Positions 1-11,390 of a stretch of 64,000 nucleotides of DNA are shown here, in pieces. This DNA is from Membranipora membranacea. Lineage: Eukaryota; Bryozoa; Gymnolaemata; Cheilostomatida; Membraniporidae. A program made the position numbers and the translations under genes. Numbering within the stretch: the stretch's first letter is position 1; the number at the start of each line of letters is the position of its first letter. Where the stretch lies: positions 21,516,001 through 21,580,000 of the forward strand of contig OU612068.1 of NCBI GenBank assembly GCA_914767715.1, in the 5' to 3' direction. Below the pieces are notes generated by a model that worked only from the letters and a program-made list of their open reading frames with translations, ran no database searches and was not told the DNA's origin.

Positions 1-1590
1 TTTGCAGTTTGAATGAGGTCAATAAGAGCTTGAACTGGTTGCAGTTTGATAGAAATCCGACAGAGATTTAATTTTCTGATGCTGCCGTTTGGCATGTTTT
101 TTTAGAGCAAAAGTGACCCCCATTAAGACGGACGCTGACGGAGAACGAAAAGCCGCGGAGCCAAACGGTTTGCAGATTCGAGATCAGCAGGAGTTGCTCC
201 TCCTTATGAAGTTAGTAAGAAGCAAATCTATTTTTTGATCCGAGCGAAAAAAAAGCATGATACCCACCCTTGGTATATTTTTGTAATTTTCAAGTCAGCG
301 TTATGACTAACCTGTTAATCCGAGGATTCCAATATTTTGCAGTTTGAATGAGGTCAATAAGAGCTTGAACTGGTTGCAGTTTGATAGAAATCTGACAGAG
401 ATTTAATTTTCTGATGCTGCCGTTTGGCATGTTTTTTTAGAGCAAAAGTGACCCTCTTTAAGACGGACGCTGACCGAGAACGAAAAGCCGCAGAGCCAAA
501 CGGTTTGCAGATTCGAGATCAGCAGGAGTTGCTCCTCCTTATGAAGTTAGTAAGAAGCAAATCTATTTTTTGATCCGAGCGAAAAAAAAGCATGATACCC
601 ACCCTTGGTATATTTTTGTAATTTTCAAGTCAGCGTTATGACTAACCTGTTAATCCGAGGATTCCAATATTTTGCAGTTTGAATGAGGTCAATAAGAGCT
701 TGAACTGGTTGCAGTTTGATAGAAATCCGACAGAGATTTAATTTTCTGATGCTGCCGTTTGGCATGTTTTTTTAGAGCAAAAGTGACCCCCATTAAGACG
801 GACGCTGACGGAGAACGAAAAGCCGCAGAGCCAAACGGTTTGCAGATTCGAGATCAGCAGGAGTTGCTCCTCCTTATGAAGTTAGTAAGAAGCAAATCTA
901 TTTTTTTATCCGAGCGAAAAAAAAGCATGATACCCAACCTTGGTATATTTTTGTAATTTTTAAGTCAGCGTTATGACTAACCTGTTAAAATGAGGATTCT
1001 ACTATTTTGCATTTTGAATGAGCCCAATAAGAGCTCGAACTGGTTGCAGATTGATAAAAATCCGACAGAGTTTTAATTTTTTGATGCTGCCGTTTGGCAT
1101 GTATTTTTTGAGCAAAAGTGGCCCCCATTGAAACAAACGTTGACGGAGAACGATATGCTGCAGAGCCAAACAATCTTCAGATTTGTGATGGGCATGATTT
1201 TTGCTCCAAATAAGGTAGGTGAGAATTGTCCTGTACAAATAAAACTTTCGGGCCCACCCTTGGTATATTTTTTTGTTTTTTTCTAAGGCCGCATTATTCA
1301 TGACTATGCTATCTCAGGATTTCAATATTCTGGATTTGAATGAGGTTTATAAGAGGAGCTGCCCCGAGTTTGCTGCTATATCGCTGTTTCCTTAGTGCGA
1401 ATTGACCCTCATTGAAGCAGTTGCTGACAGAGAATGAAGCATCGCAGAGTTAAACGCTCTTTAGATTTGTGATCAGCAAGAGTTGTTTCTCAATAAACAT
1501 CAGGTTAGAATCAAATTGCTTTTCTTCTTAGGCCTAAAACCGTAGGGATCCTGTTAGGTAACTTTGCGCCCCTGGTATCTATATTAAATA
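1..1590. repeat. 335-bp tandem repeat array, decaying to the right
   Basis: Units start at 1, 336, 671 and 1006 with an exact 335-bp period, each opening with TTTGCAGTTTGAATGAGG or a close variant. Units 1–3 are nearly identical. Unit 4 (1006 to about 1330) is clearly diverged, and a fifth (about 1330–1590) is recognisable only in patches. The left edge of the window cuts into the array. Short open frames here (759–956, reverse 1002–1301) are by-products of the repeat. No terminal inverted repeats or protein domain are seen. Confidence 0.95.
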
Positions 1591-1875
1591 ATAATTAATT
1601 ATGATCATTTTCATGGGGAAATCCAACTGAATAGATTTTATGATTAGGTATACGGTTTTTCTATATCAGCCAAATGAAACTTAGAATTATCTCCTCATTG
1701 GTAATAGGGAGACAACTTGAGGAGATAATTCTAAGTTTCATGTCATGAAACTTAAAATTATCTCCTCATTGATAATAGGGAGACAACTTGAATTCAAGTT
1801 GGATTCAGTTGGATTTTCCAATGAAAATGGGATTTCCATTGATTATTTATTGATTATTTAATATATATACCAAGG
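1571..1875. mobile_element. Hairpin (MITE-like) element with internal duplication
   Basis: The outer arms, about 1571–1633 and 1803–1875, are imperfect reverse complements (CCTGGTAT… against …ATACCAAGG, and AAATCCAACTGAAT against ATTCAGTTGGATTT). Inside, a segment containing TTATCTCCTCATTG occurs twice in direct orientation (about 1676 and 1746), with an inverted partial copy between them (about 1717–1740). No coding capacity. The shape fits a non-autonomous DNA element; the superfamily is not assignable by eye. Confidence 0.75.
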
Positions 1876-1907
1876 TCGCGAATTTACCTTATTAAAATTA
1901 CAATAAT

Positions 1908-2058
1908 AGGCAAATTCGGACCTGCTCCACTGTAATAAAATTGATTATTAATACTCAGTGTAAAATCCCATACCCAGTTGAGAGCTACTGCGTATTGGAT
2001 TTTACACTGATTATTGATAATCAATTTTATTACAGTGGAACAGGTAGCGAATTTGCCT
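1908..2058. mobile_element. Short inverted-repeat element (MITE-like)
   Basis: Arms 1908–1969 and 1997–2058 (62 bp each) are near-perfect reverse complements separated by a 27-bp loop. The ends read AGGCAAATTCG and CGAATTTGCCT. It lies 33 bp right of the previous hairpin element. The short open frames crossing it on both strands are not genes. Confidence 0.8.
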
Positions 2059-2429
2059 AGTAATGTGATAACTGTTGTGAGACGGAATGAGCATTCCTCT
2101 TCCAGAACAAATGGACACAACTCTGAAAGACACTTACCGACTAATTACATTAATTGGACGGCTAGTATGACAGTTTTTTGCTGCGACAAGGCAGTTTTCA
2201 AGCAGTTGTTTCCTTTGATTTCATACTCTTTACCATTTTATGACATTAGTCTACAACATGAACGGAATCATCGTCAGTTACACATATCAGCTGACATGTG
2301 TATTATATTATTAAAGATGTTCGATGAATGTGATAATGGAGATATCGATGCATATCGCGGCAGCCATCTTTGCCAGCTCGTTATCATCTGGGCCGGTCCC
2401 TGCTGCCTCTTACTTAATTAGGACATACA

Positions 2430-3055
2430 CATTCAGATCTAGGTCAATTTATTTCCCGGCCTATCGGCTAAGATCAAAGTCTCACTGCCAATGGCTGATT
2501 AGTGCCTGTTTCAGTTTCTGGCAGCTTGCTACTCAATTACGATTAGGAGCTCCACCATGGCCTCACCTCTAGGACGCATTCTAGTTTCCTAGGATGTACC
2601 ACACTCTCAGTATGAGGACTTCGGGCAACTTGCGTCCCTCTTTAGGCGCAGCCCACTCTATCTTTTGTCATCAACAAGGATTCATTTCTCAGCCTATTAG
2701 CTATTTTCAAAGTGTCTCTGCTGATGGGCATGTAGTGCCTGTATTCAGTTTTGTTAGGGACAGCCCCAACCTCTGCTTTGTCATAAACAGGCAGTTTGTT
2801 GAGTATAGATCATTTTTCATGGCCTATTTGCAAATATTAAACTGTCACTGTCAATGGCTGATTAGGGCCAGTGTCAGTTTTGGCAGCTTGCTGCACACCC
2901 AGTTCAGGAGGTCTTTTATGGCCTCTCCCATCTAGGATGCATTCTAGTTTTCTAGGATGTATCATATTCTCAGTATGAGCATTTAGGTCACCTTGCAGCC
3001 CAATCTTCTTTTTCCTATACAGCAGCAGTTTGTTTAGTATATAGATTATATACAG
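2430..3055. repeat. Tandem copies of a dispersed non-coding repeat
   Basis: Two main copies (about 2437–2690 and 2812–3055) and an internally deleted one between them share landmarks in the same order: CACTGCCAATGGCTGATTAG, GGCAGCTTGCTGC, CTAGGATGCATTCTAGTTTT, TCTCAGTATGAG, and a tail like AACAGGCAGTTTGTTGAGTA. A third full copy lies at about 32765–33125. No terminal inverted repeats or open frame belong to it. Confidence 0.8.
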
Positions 3056-3058
3056 CAT

Positions 3059-3638
3059 GCTTATAGTGCAATTTCTATACTTATGGGTCGGCAGATACCG
3101 CGATGCCTCACAGTTAGTTAGCAGCTGAAATCAGTACATTGACATATGTGGCATGCTCTGTCTAATTCGTCAATAATGAGGGGAAGGAATATTTTGAGTT
3201 ATTGTAACCACTTGATAGAGAATTTTCTACAGATTCCAAATATATCTTTATTTTATTCCTAGCACAGAAATTGGTCTTTTTAAAGCCGAAATAGTGCACC
3301 GGATTCGCGGCGCGGCATGAAACAGCATTTTGAACAATGGCCGCCCAAAGTTCACGATCAGGGCAAAATTTGATGCAGTTTTGCGTACGTATTGTACTTC
3401 CTAGCAACGGAGGTGTAATTCTACGACAGATATCTAAAAAACATGTTTCTAGGACAAAAAACCATGCTGATTTGAATGGTGATATTCTTTTATTGGTCAG
3501 ACTGCTTGAAAAAATGTTAGCAAATGTCAAACTTTCAATTTTTTGAGGTGTATACCAAGCACCATTCACTTCAACAGTTGCATTGTCATTTTCTTGATAA
3601 TCTGTTATTATAGTCTGATTTAATCCATTATTCCACTG
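3059..3638. other. Gene-free stretch downstream of the 3.6–4.6 kb gene
   Basis: No supported gene. A reverse-strand open frame at 3162–3569 (135 aa) has no recognisable motif and looks like chance. TTTATT at about 3247 could act as a reverse-strand AATAAA signal for the gene ending at 3639. Confidence 0.4.
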
Positions 3639-4619
3639 TTATTTTGGTCTAGCTTTCTTAGTAGCAGGCTGTGTTTCCTCTGGTGGTTCTGGGCACACTA
3701 GGTCTCTAGTGCCTGGTGTACAAAACTCCCGTATCTCTTTAAACAGATACTTTCTGCGGGCTTCATCTAGACCTGATGGTACGATCTCTTTAGGATGACC
3801 TGTTGGACGTTGATGGAGAACAGTGTCTGTTCTCCCTGTCTTCTCTTTGCAAAAGAGCCTGGATATCACTTTACCTGTAATAAAAGAATTGAATCCCAAT
3901 GTGATAACATAAGTAGGCTCCACAATCAATACAGTCAACAGAAAACTGACAACTTTTGTTATGCCTATCATAGTCTATTGGCTTCTTCAGTATTCAGTTA
4001 TGAAACAGTTTTTGTAACTAACCTTCATGTGCGTAATCACAGCGTGTACGCTTTCTCTCCCGCTCATTGTGCTTGTGAGTTTTGCCGTGTGTGGCACTCG
4101 TGTTTATCACAACAGACATTTTACTCAAGATCATTACATCTCTCTCTGATGTAGTAAGGCTTTCATAGAAGACCATCTGATCCAGCAGACTGGAGATGTC
4201 AAAATTAGTGAGGCAGTTTGTAGCACATTTGCATCGGAAAGTTGACAGCACATTCTGCCTTTTAGAGATGGTCTCATCTCCAGTGTCACCTGAAGGACTT
4301 GAAGGTCCATCCCCACTGGATGTTGGAATAGATTGTTGGGTAGGCCTGGTAGGCTTCTTTTTGGTAACCAACACCCTTGAATCACTACTTTTATCCCCCT
4401 GCTTTGTTTTAGTTTTGCCTTTTTGAGTTTGACTTGTGCTAGGCTTATCAGCTTCTATTTTCACTAAAACATCTTCATCCAGCTGTTCTATACCTTCTGG
4501 GTGGCCTAACTGTTCATGTTCCTCATCACTATCTACATCTCTGCTCGCAATATCAAAGAATTCAGCATCTACTTGACTCAGAAGTTCATTCAAATCAACT
4601 AATCTTCAGTGTCAGCCAT
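3639..4619 (-). CDS. Two-exon protein of unknown function; start region frame-shifted
   Basis: Exon 1 is 4593–4023 and exon 2 is 3874–3639. The donor is AAG|GTTAGT and the acceptor TTACAG|GT, joining in phase 1 (807 nt, 268 aa plus stop). The N-terminus is very acidic (around DVDSDEEHE), followed by a Lys/Ser/Pro-rich linker, a cysteine cluster CKCATNC, and after the junction a basic stretch ending ATKKARPK. No family is certain. The Cys cluster followed by R-x-C-D-Y and a later TGHPKE motif resembles the N-terminal part of a multiplied, transposon-associated protein type in early animals, but that is memory-based. The frame has no ATG near its 5' end: its first codons run on from 4602. The nearest upstream ATG (4619–4617, encoding M-A-D-T-E-D) is out by one base and stops at once. 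Three CCAAT-type boxes lie just upstream at about 4661–4735. Confidence 0.55.
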
Positions 4620-4654
4620 CTTTGTGTTCTTCCGCTGTGCCCTTAGTAACCACT

Positions 4655-4850
4655 TTGACACCTGATTGGACCACTTAACTTGCTAGTAGCCAATTAAAAA
4701 TGTGATATTCTGAATCAGAAGATGTTGATTGGTCAGAATCAAGCAAAATATAAAAATGTAAACATTGTTCATAAAATCACATGCCCAGCTTTAGATGCTT
4801 ATTACTAACAATAGTCAATGCCGCGTTATTGACAAATTAGACAGAGCATG
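4655..4850 (-). promoter_or_regulatory. Candidate promoter with CCAAT-type boxes
   Basis: TGATTGGACC (about 4661), AGCCAATTAA (about 4688) and TGATTGGTCA (about 4726) lie 40–110 bp upstream of the only plausible start region of the reverse-strand gene at 3639–4619. CCAAT boxes in either orientation bind NF-Y in animals. No TATA box is obvious. Confidence 0.35.
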
Positions 4851-5400
4851 CCACATATACTAGCGGATCCGCAACGAACAATCGCCATACAATATCTAGG
4901 TATCATAATATCACAGATTTGCTTACCGCAGTTCTGCATCAGGAAATCGCTATACCACCTCCGGGTTGGGCGGTACCAAGGTACCATATTAGCAGATTAC
5001 CAGAAGCAGTTCAATACCAAGCAATACACATATAGTAGATAAGCTTACAGCAGATTGGCACCCAGCGATCGCTATATACCACCCCCTACGGGAGTTGAAG
5101 GTACTACAGTATGAACTATAGCAGATATAGCAGCTATACCGCCTACAGGTTGGACGGTTATAAGATACCATATTAGCAGATTAGCAAACTGTCGGTCACC
5201 GCCAAGCAATCTCTTTAACCGATACCCACGATATCATATATAGCAGATTCGCTGATAGTCAGTCAGCGCCAAGCGATCTCTATAACTGATAGAAAGATAA
5301 CATATATAGCGTATTAGCTCATAGCTGGTCAGCACCGAGCATTCTATATACCACCTCAGGAACTGAAAGATACTAATGGTATCACTTATATAGATGATTG
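4850..5400. repeat. Degenerate satellite, about 66-bp period
   Basis: The motif CAGCGCCAAGCGATCTCTAT and variants recurs at about 5197, 5265 and 5329, spaced 64–68 bp, each followed by a CATATATAGCAGATT-like segment. Older copies to the left (4850–5190) contain recurring TATACCACC and TACCATATTAGCAGATTA. Divergence is high, so the array is old. Confidence 0.7.
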
Positions 5401-6410
5401 ACCCATACCTACGTTACCCCAAGTGATAACTCTAGGGTATAGGCAGGTGAGATAGCTATCCTCCTTTGATCCTATGCAAGATATAAACTGAAATCGAAAT
5501 AATATAACAGCATTTATGAAGTCTGTTTAGCTCTTTTGCAATTACAGCAATACCCAGTCAGAACAGTATATACGAGCCTTAAGCACCAATTCCTCACTGC
5601 TAACAAGATAATAAAAGTGTTGGCAATCTAACTATGGAGACAATTTTTATTTTCATGGGCTGCACTGTGTAAGGAAGCATCTAGGCTTATTTGTGTTATG
5701 ATTTTTCATTCGGATTCCACTGAATGCCAACAGTTGGGTAATTGTTACCGTAGCCACTGCTGAATAACACAGACAGGATTCAGGATGTTGGGCAAAAACA
5801 AATTGGTCTTCCAAAATTCAAACACAACCTTGGCAAATAATACAGTTACAAGTCAAGGCTGACGACAATGTATTGGTGACTAGTATCCTCTACTTTTAAT
5901 TTAAGATCAACCACAATAACTGTAGTGGGACAAAGCAGTTATTTGAGTAGAACATGTGTTGGCTTCATAAGCTTTTTCAACTGATTGTTTTATGCACAAG
6001 TGTACTAACCTATTAGATGTTACCAAAATTAGGGCTTGAAGCGGCCATATTGTCTCTGATTTCCTTTATCAATACAAAGATAAGTAAAATACATAGGTAA
6101 ACATTATAAAAAAAAATTTCTAGCGGTGTTGCAGTATTTACCAGATCTTCTATGAAATCCTGCACTAACACAACATTGAAAGCCTTATTGAAAATTATAT
6201 GACTATTATACTATTATGATAATCCAAAGTTGTATCATTGGATCAACGCTAGCAAGTACCGTTTGAGAAATATTATTTACCAAAGCGAGTCAATTCTGTG
6301 TTTTCCTACTATAACATCCTGTCACGTTACTGGTTACGGTTGATTGTTTGGAATCCCTATATCTTCACTCATATGGCTTATAATATGAAATGCTGCATAC
6401 CGTATTTGTG
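5401..6410. other. Intergenic, nothing recognised
   Basis: AT-rich sequence with no supported gene, no sizeable inverted repeat and no tandem repeat that I can see. It separates the satellite from the 3' end of the reverse-strand transporter gene. Confidence 0.5.
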
Positions 6411-6503
6411 TTTCAAATATGGTCAATCATACATGATCAGTAGGTAGTTAGGTATATTACACTACTCTCTATCTACGGCTTGTATGAATTATATTTGGAT
6501 GTG

Positions 6504-9500
6504 TTACAATGGTCGAGGTACGTAACCAGTTTGATAAAGTTTGTCACTGACTACAGATTCGTCAGCGCTGTAGATCTTTGGAGCTCTAAGGCTAGTGATA
6601 ACTGAAGGCAGCAGTATGAGTGATGATAGGATCATTATACCTCCAGCAAAGTACAGTCCAGCATCAATATCAACCTCTACCTGTAGGTATGCTACAAATA
6701 ACAAAAAATACATTGACACCAGCTTTGGATATCGTCAATTCTAGTACGCCATATTTCATTTTACATAGTAGAATAATTTTATTCCCTCAGGATTACAGAT
6801 TAAAATTCAGCTTCATATCTCCTCGGTAACTGAATATGCGTGCAATATCCATCCCGGCCACAAACTGCCCATCCAGTCTTCAGACAAAAAACTGAGCCAT
6901 TGCTTTAATTGCTTGGAGAACCATTGTATGTAAAATAAAGTGGACTAGCTTGATAACAACTTCATGAAAATAGCAATGGATTTTTGGATTTGCACAACGG
7001 CCAACTGCTCATTTTTACTGTCACAGTATTTTATTATTTTTCCTGTTATTTGTTGAGTATACCTGTAATGTAGGGAGCCACAATTGATCCAAGGCCATCA
7101 AATATAGTCTGAATCATAAACATATACGGAGCTTTATCTGGTGAGGTAACTTCTATACAGCATCCATACATAGCACTGCTAAACATTGACTGGAACACTC
7201 CAATCAAACCCATCAGGAAGAAGAATGTTACTGGAAGAAATATAAGTTTATACAGAGATTAAGAGTTAATACTTGAGGAATTCGTTTCAAGGATTACTCT
7301 TCCTTTTTTATTGGAAAGACAACTCTGTGCTCTGTAAGTTTTATATTTAGCGATTCTTGTATCACATTTGTGTCTCTAATGATATTTCTATTATATTCAA
7401 CATATCACAGAGGACTTTTGGTCCAGCATATTACCCTCTTCTCTTAGTTAACATGACTCTAAAGAGAATAATATTGCTGCACTTCTTTCACAATTTAATA
7501 AAGAGTATGTCTCAGTAGAAGTTTTTATTTGAATTTAATTTAGCTGAAAAATAATGACAGTTTCCTGTTAACGGCGATAGGTGATCATCAGTTCTATGCA
7601 ATACGAGATAAATACCAAGTCCCTCTGGTATTTACAATCCATCCAACGCTTAGCGCATTGGGGTGTACTATAATAATGGCGGGTATAAAAAAAATGGTGT
7701 TACTCACTCTCGCCAGGGCGTGATATCAGGCAGAAGACCACAACAGCTTGTAGAATCACGTTTGTAGCGTACATACATAGAGAGCTAAGAATAACATGCC
7801 TAGCTACCACTGTGTAGACTAAACCAGTTACTAGTCGAGCTGCTCCAAGTATAGTTATAGCTATTAGAGAAAAAACAGAGACAAATTTGAGGTTCTGTGT
7901 CAAGCTTTATCACATTTCTCAAACTTATTTGATTTCATTAACAGTTGGTTGGAGCGGATCTAAACCGCCAAACATCTGTCCCACGGTTGCACATTTAACT
8001 GTTTTTTCCAGTGAGATCATCTCAAGAGAAAGCGTTGCGGCTCAAAACAAGGTATTCATCTACAACACAATCTCTGTACTCGATGATCAGCATATTCAAA
8101 GAAATGTTTATACCTGTTGTGTAGACTTGATCTGAGTACCCGAGTGCGTACTTTGAGTAATCTCCTAAATTTCCTAAGTATGCCACATATCCGGCATAGG
8201 CACAGAATACTCCCAGTATGTAATTTATCGCCTGTAATGAAGATTAAAGTTGTGAATGCATTACTGGCTCCAGATGCACAAGTATAACTCAAGTATGGTC
8301 TATCAATCTGTTCAGCCCTCTAGGTTTCAAATTCTTCAGACAAAGCTTTATTTTCCATTTTCCAGATGCTATTAATAGACACACTTACCATTTTGTATTC
8401 ATGTGCTTTAGTAAGTAAGGAGCGTAGGGTTTGCTCTATATTTGCTTCACTACTTTCCAACTCGCATCCATTTATCTTGAGATCTCCTGATGATGTATCA
8501 ATGTGTGTTTTATCTATAGATGTATCTGATTCGGTGTTGCTCAAAGTTTGATCCCTATCATCAATCTAAAACAAAAACATTAAGGTTACCGAATACCAGG
8601 TAACCGACTTGCATTACAAACAAATCGAAATTGGAACTTAGGTAAAGAGGAGAGTAATAATGGGAATGAGTCGCAATGCTTAAAGTGACAGTCCTATTAG
8701 ACCATGTTTGGTATGGTTTTAAAGATCTGAGACTGAAAAGTCATTAAGGAATATGAAATAAGACAGCCTGTGAACTTAATTCCAGTAAAACTGTTGCAAA
8801 GTCTGAAAATCGGGATCATAGTGGACCATAGTGATTTATTGCCTCCCCCTGACCACTATGATCCACTATGATCCTTGCTAAAATAATTGAAAAAAAACAA
8901 ATTGCTATTTTCCACAATTATCATTTTTTGTTATTTTATTTGCCCTAAGGACTCACAATATTTGATTTACTGGGATAATATATCCACTTTTCTCATAGGA
9001 CTGACCCTTTAACAAGTTTGTGTCAAACATGACCATGGAGGCAATGTTTTGAGAAAGGAGCTGTGGGTCTCAGTTGTAATCTTATGAATTTTTTTTGCCC
9101 AAAATGATTAAAAGATTAAACTGAATGAGTAAAAGATCACCCCGCAGCCATGTACAGAGGTGACCTCTTTCAATTATATTAATTTAGACCTAACTCACAA
9201 TCTATAGTATTACCTCTGAGTATGAGTCTGTAGAATGTCTTGACCCGCCTGCTTCCGAATCTGAAAGTTTATTGTTATTATCCTCTATATCACGCATTGT
9301 CGATGGGTGAAAAATACCCATCTTTCCTCCTTAATATCAAAAAAAACAATTTATTATTTTACAAAGGATATATTGCCCTTTTTTTGTATTATTTCTATTC
9401 AATCTGACCAAGTTATATAATGTTAACAATCTGTTACTATGATGAAGTTTGCTCCGTGCTCTTATTGCTCATGTGAAGACAAATCAGGTCGTCGCAGTTT

Positions 9501-11390
9501 CTTATGACCAATAAGCATCTATAACTTCGTAGGCAGGCTCGACAGTGAACAAATATGTTTTGTTTCCAACCCATTTTGGATATTGAGTTCAGAGTAATAT
9601 TATGATTCTTGTAATAGTTACTAAATACTGAGTACCTGTAAACTTGAGGTTAATTTTCTTCTTCATCATTGCCATGTTGTTGTTGTCATCGGCGCCACTC
9701 CTACTGGGTTGTCTATGTATGATACCCGTTATCAGGTTGAGTAACATCATGCTTGCACTGGTCAGTAAACAATTTCTGAATCCCATCGTGGCTATCATTG
9801 CCTCTGAAAAAACGAACAAAGTTGAACGGGATTTGTGGCATTCCATTACAAAACACCCCTTTGAAATTTTGACTTGTTGCTGCTGTTTGGAACCACATTG
9901 TTCATAAGGTCTGTACTTACAAAATGAGAGCTTTGATTAGCACATTGATACTCACTGATTATTTGAGGGGTCGTCAACGCCCCCAAACTGAATGATGTCG
10001 ACATAGCAACAAAAGGAGCCAACTGGTGGCCAGTGAAATAGCCTGCCACAGCATTGTAACATCCAGCATACAAACATGCTCCGCCTATTCCTGTTAAAAA
10101 ATGATAAATCGATAGAAGAGAACAAGTTCAAGGTCAATGACAAAAAAACTCAAAAAACTATGTCAGCATTTTAAGAAGGGGACGCTGTTACATTGAATCT
10201 TACAATTTACCCAGCCAAGTGTGTTACAATAATAATAAAATTATACATTTATTGTCAGCAACAATTCATCCTTTCTAGAGTTTTTCATGATGTTAATTCG
10301 TGTTTACCTGTTACAAAACCATTAGCTATTAAAGCTTGCCATGCTGCTGTAGAGAAAGCAGTGCATGTCATTCCAACACATGATAAGACTCCTCCTATAA
10401 TCTGAATCTTTCCTGCTCCTATCTTTCTGCATATCAGCATGGCAGGGAAACCTGGTCAGAAATCAAGTTTCCATGGCATTATATTACCCGTTGTACAGTA
10501 CAACATTGGTTCTTGGAACAAAAAGCAGGAAATTTGGGAAGACAAAATAGAATCAGGTAAAAGAACACCGTGTTTCTAGCTATTTCCCGGCTGGCCAATG
10601 TGTTGTTTCTGATTGACTGGGTTGAGTGACCCAACCAACCAGGCCAGCGCTTTGGCTACTAACCAGCTCCTCTCCCTAACTACCTGATCATTTTGCCACA
10701 CCAATGCAGGTGACAAAAATTCTATGCTCTCAATAACCAGGCAAACCAGGCACATAACACACTCTACCTGGTGAAATGTGAGGAACAAAGGATTCTAGGA
10801 TAAAGCCTCACTTTGGTGCTTCAAAGCTCTTACTTTAAAAAAAAACAGCAGCCTGTAGCAACAAGGAAATCCTTGGTAGCAATTATGATCAACATTATGA
10901 TTAAGTTTATGATATGGTATGGGAAGTTTATGATAAACTGCTGTTTAAAAAATTTATTAAATTCCATTCCTTCTTTTTCACACGGCCTCATTTGTCAAGA
11001 TACATTGGTCGGTGATTAATAAAAAAAGTATATAAAATTTGTTTTTAAAAATTACAATATCAAGATGCAATAATTTTCAATACATTTTCTGTTCAAACTT
11101 TTCGTACCCCAGGTATATTTTTATGAAAGTAAAACATAATATTAAAAAGAAAAGAAATGTATTAGAAAGATCTTACATGCGATGAACGACATCGAAGTCT
11201 GGATAGATCCAATCAATGAAGAGAGTTTCCTGTCACTAAACTTGTCCTCATAGTAAATGGACAAGACCGGCAGAGTTCCATTTATAAATATAGCTCTAAG
11301 GAACATGGTGGTACAACCAGCCACTAGGATTATCCATTTGTAACAAGAGCTGTTCTGACATTCGGACGAAATAAATCTTCCAGAACCCAT
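6504..11390 (-). CDS. SLC16 (monocarboxylate transporter)-like carrier, copy 1
   Basis: Ten exons: 11390–11177, 10451–10308, 10090–9956, 9803–9636, 9329–9214, 8565–8389, 8231–8114, 7860–7708, 7230–7063, 6691–6504. They total 1581 nt, giving 526 aa with all phases continuous and GT–AG introns. The protein has the MCT plan: a short N-terminus, TM1 opening with YKWIILVAGC, a GIGG…Y segment in TM4, a GFRNCLL helix matching the family's GWRGSF motif, an Arg-containing end to TM6, then a hydrophilic loop (about 185–318), six more helices and a short tail ending VPRPL. Family members move monocarboxylates or related solutes, often with protons, across the plasma membrane; the substrate cannot be told. 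It forms an inverted pair with 15573–21018. Relative to that copy it has 3 extra residues at the end of exon 4 and 8 in exon 6. A possible 5'-UTR intron lies upstream. Confidence 0.88.
8813..8874. repeat. Small inverted repeat in intron 5 of transporter copy 1
   Basis: GGATCATAGTGGACCATAGTG and the reverse-complementary arm (ACCACTATGATCCACTATGATCC) flank a loop containing TTATTGCCTCCCC. Each arm is itself an internal direct repeat of a CATAGTGGA unit. No counterpart is seen in copy 2. Confidence 0.7.

Noticed and set aside
759-1301. Small proteins in the first 1.3 kb
   Set aside because: Frames lie inside the 335-bp tandem array and are interrupted in neighbouring units.
3162-3569. 135-aa reverse-strand frame
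   Set aside because: No recognisable motif, no splice link to the gene at 3639–4593, and an overlapping forward frame of similar quality.
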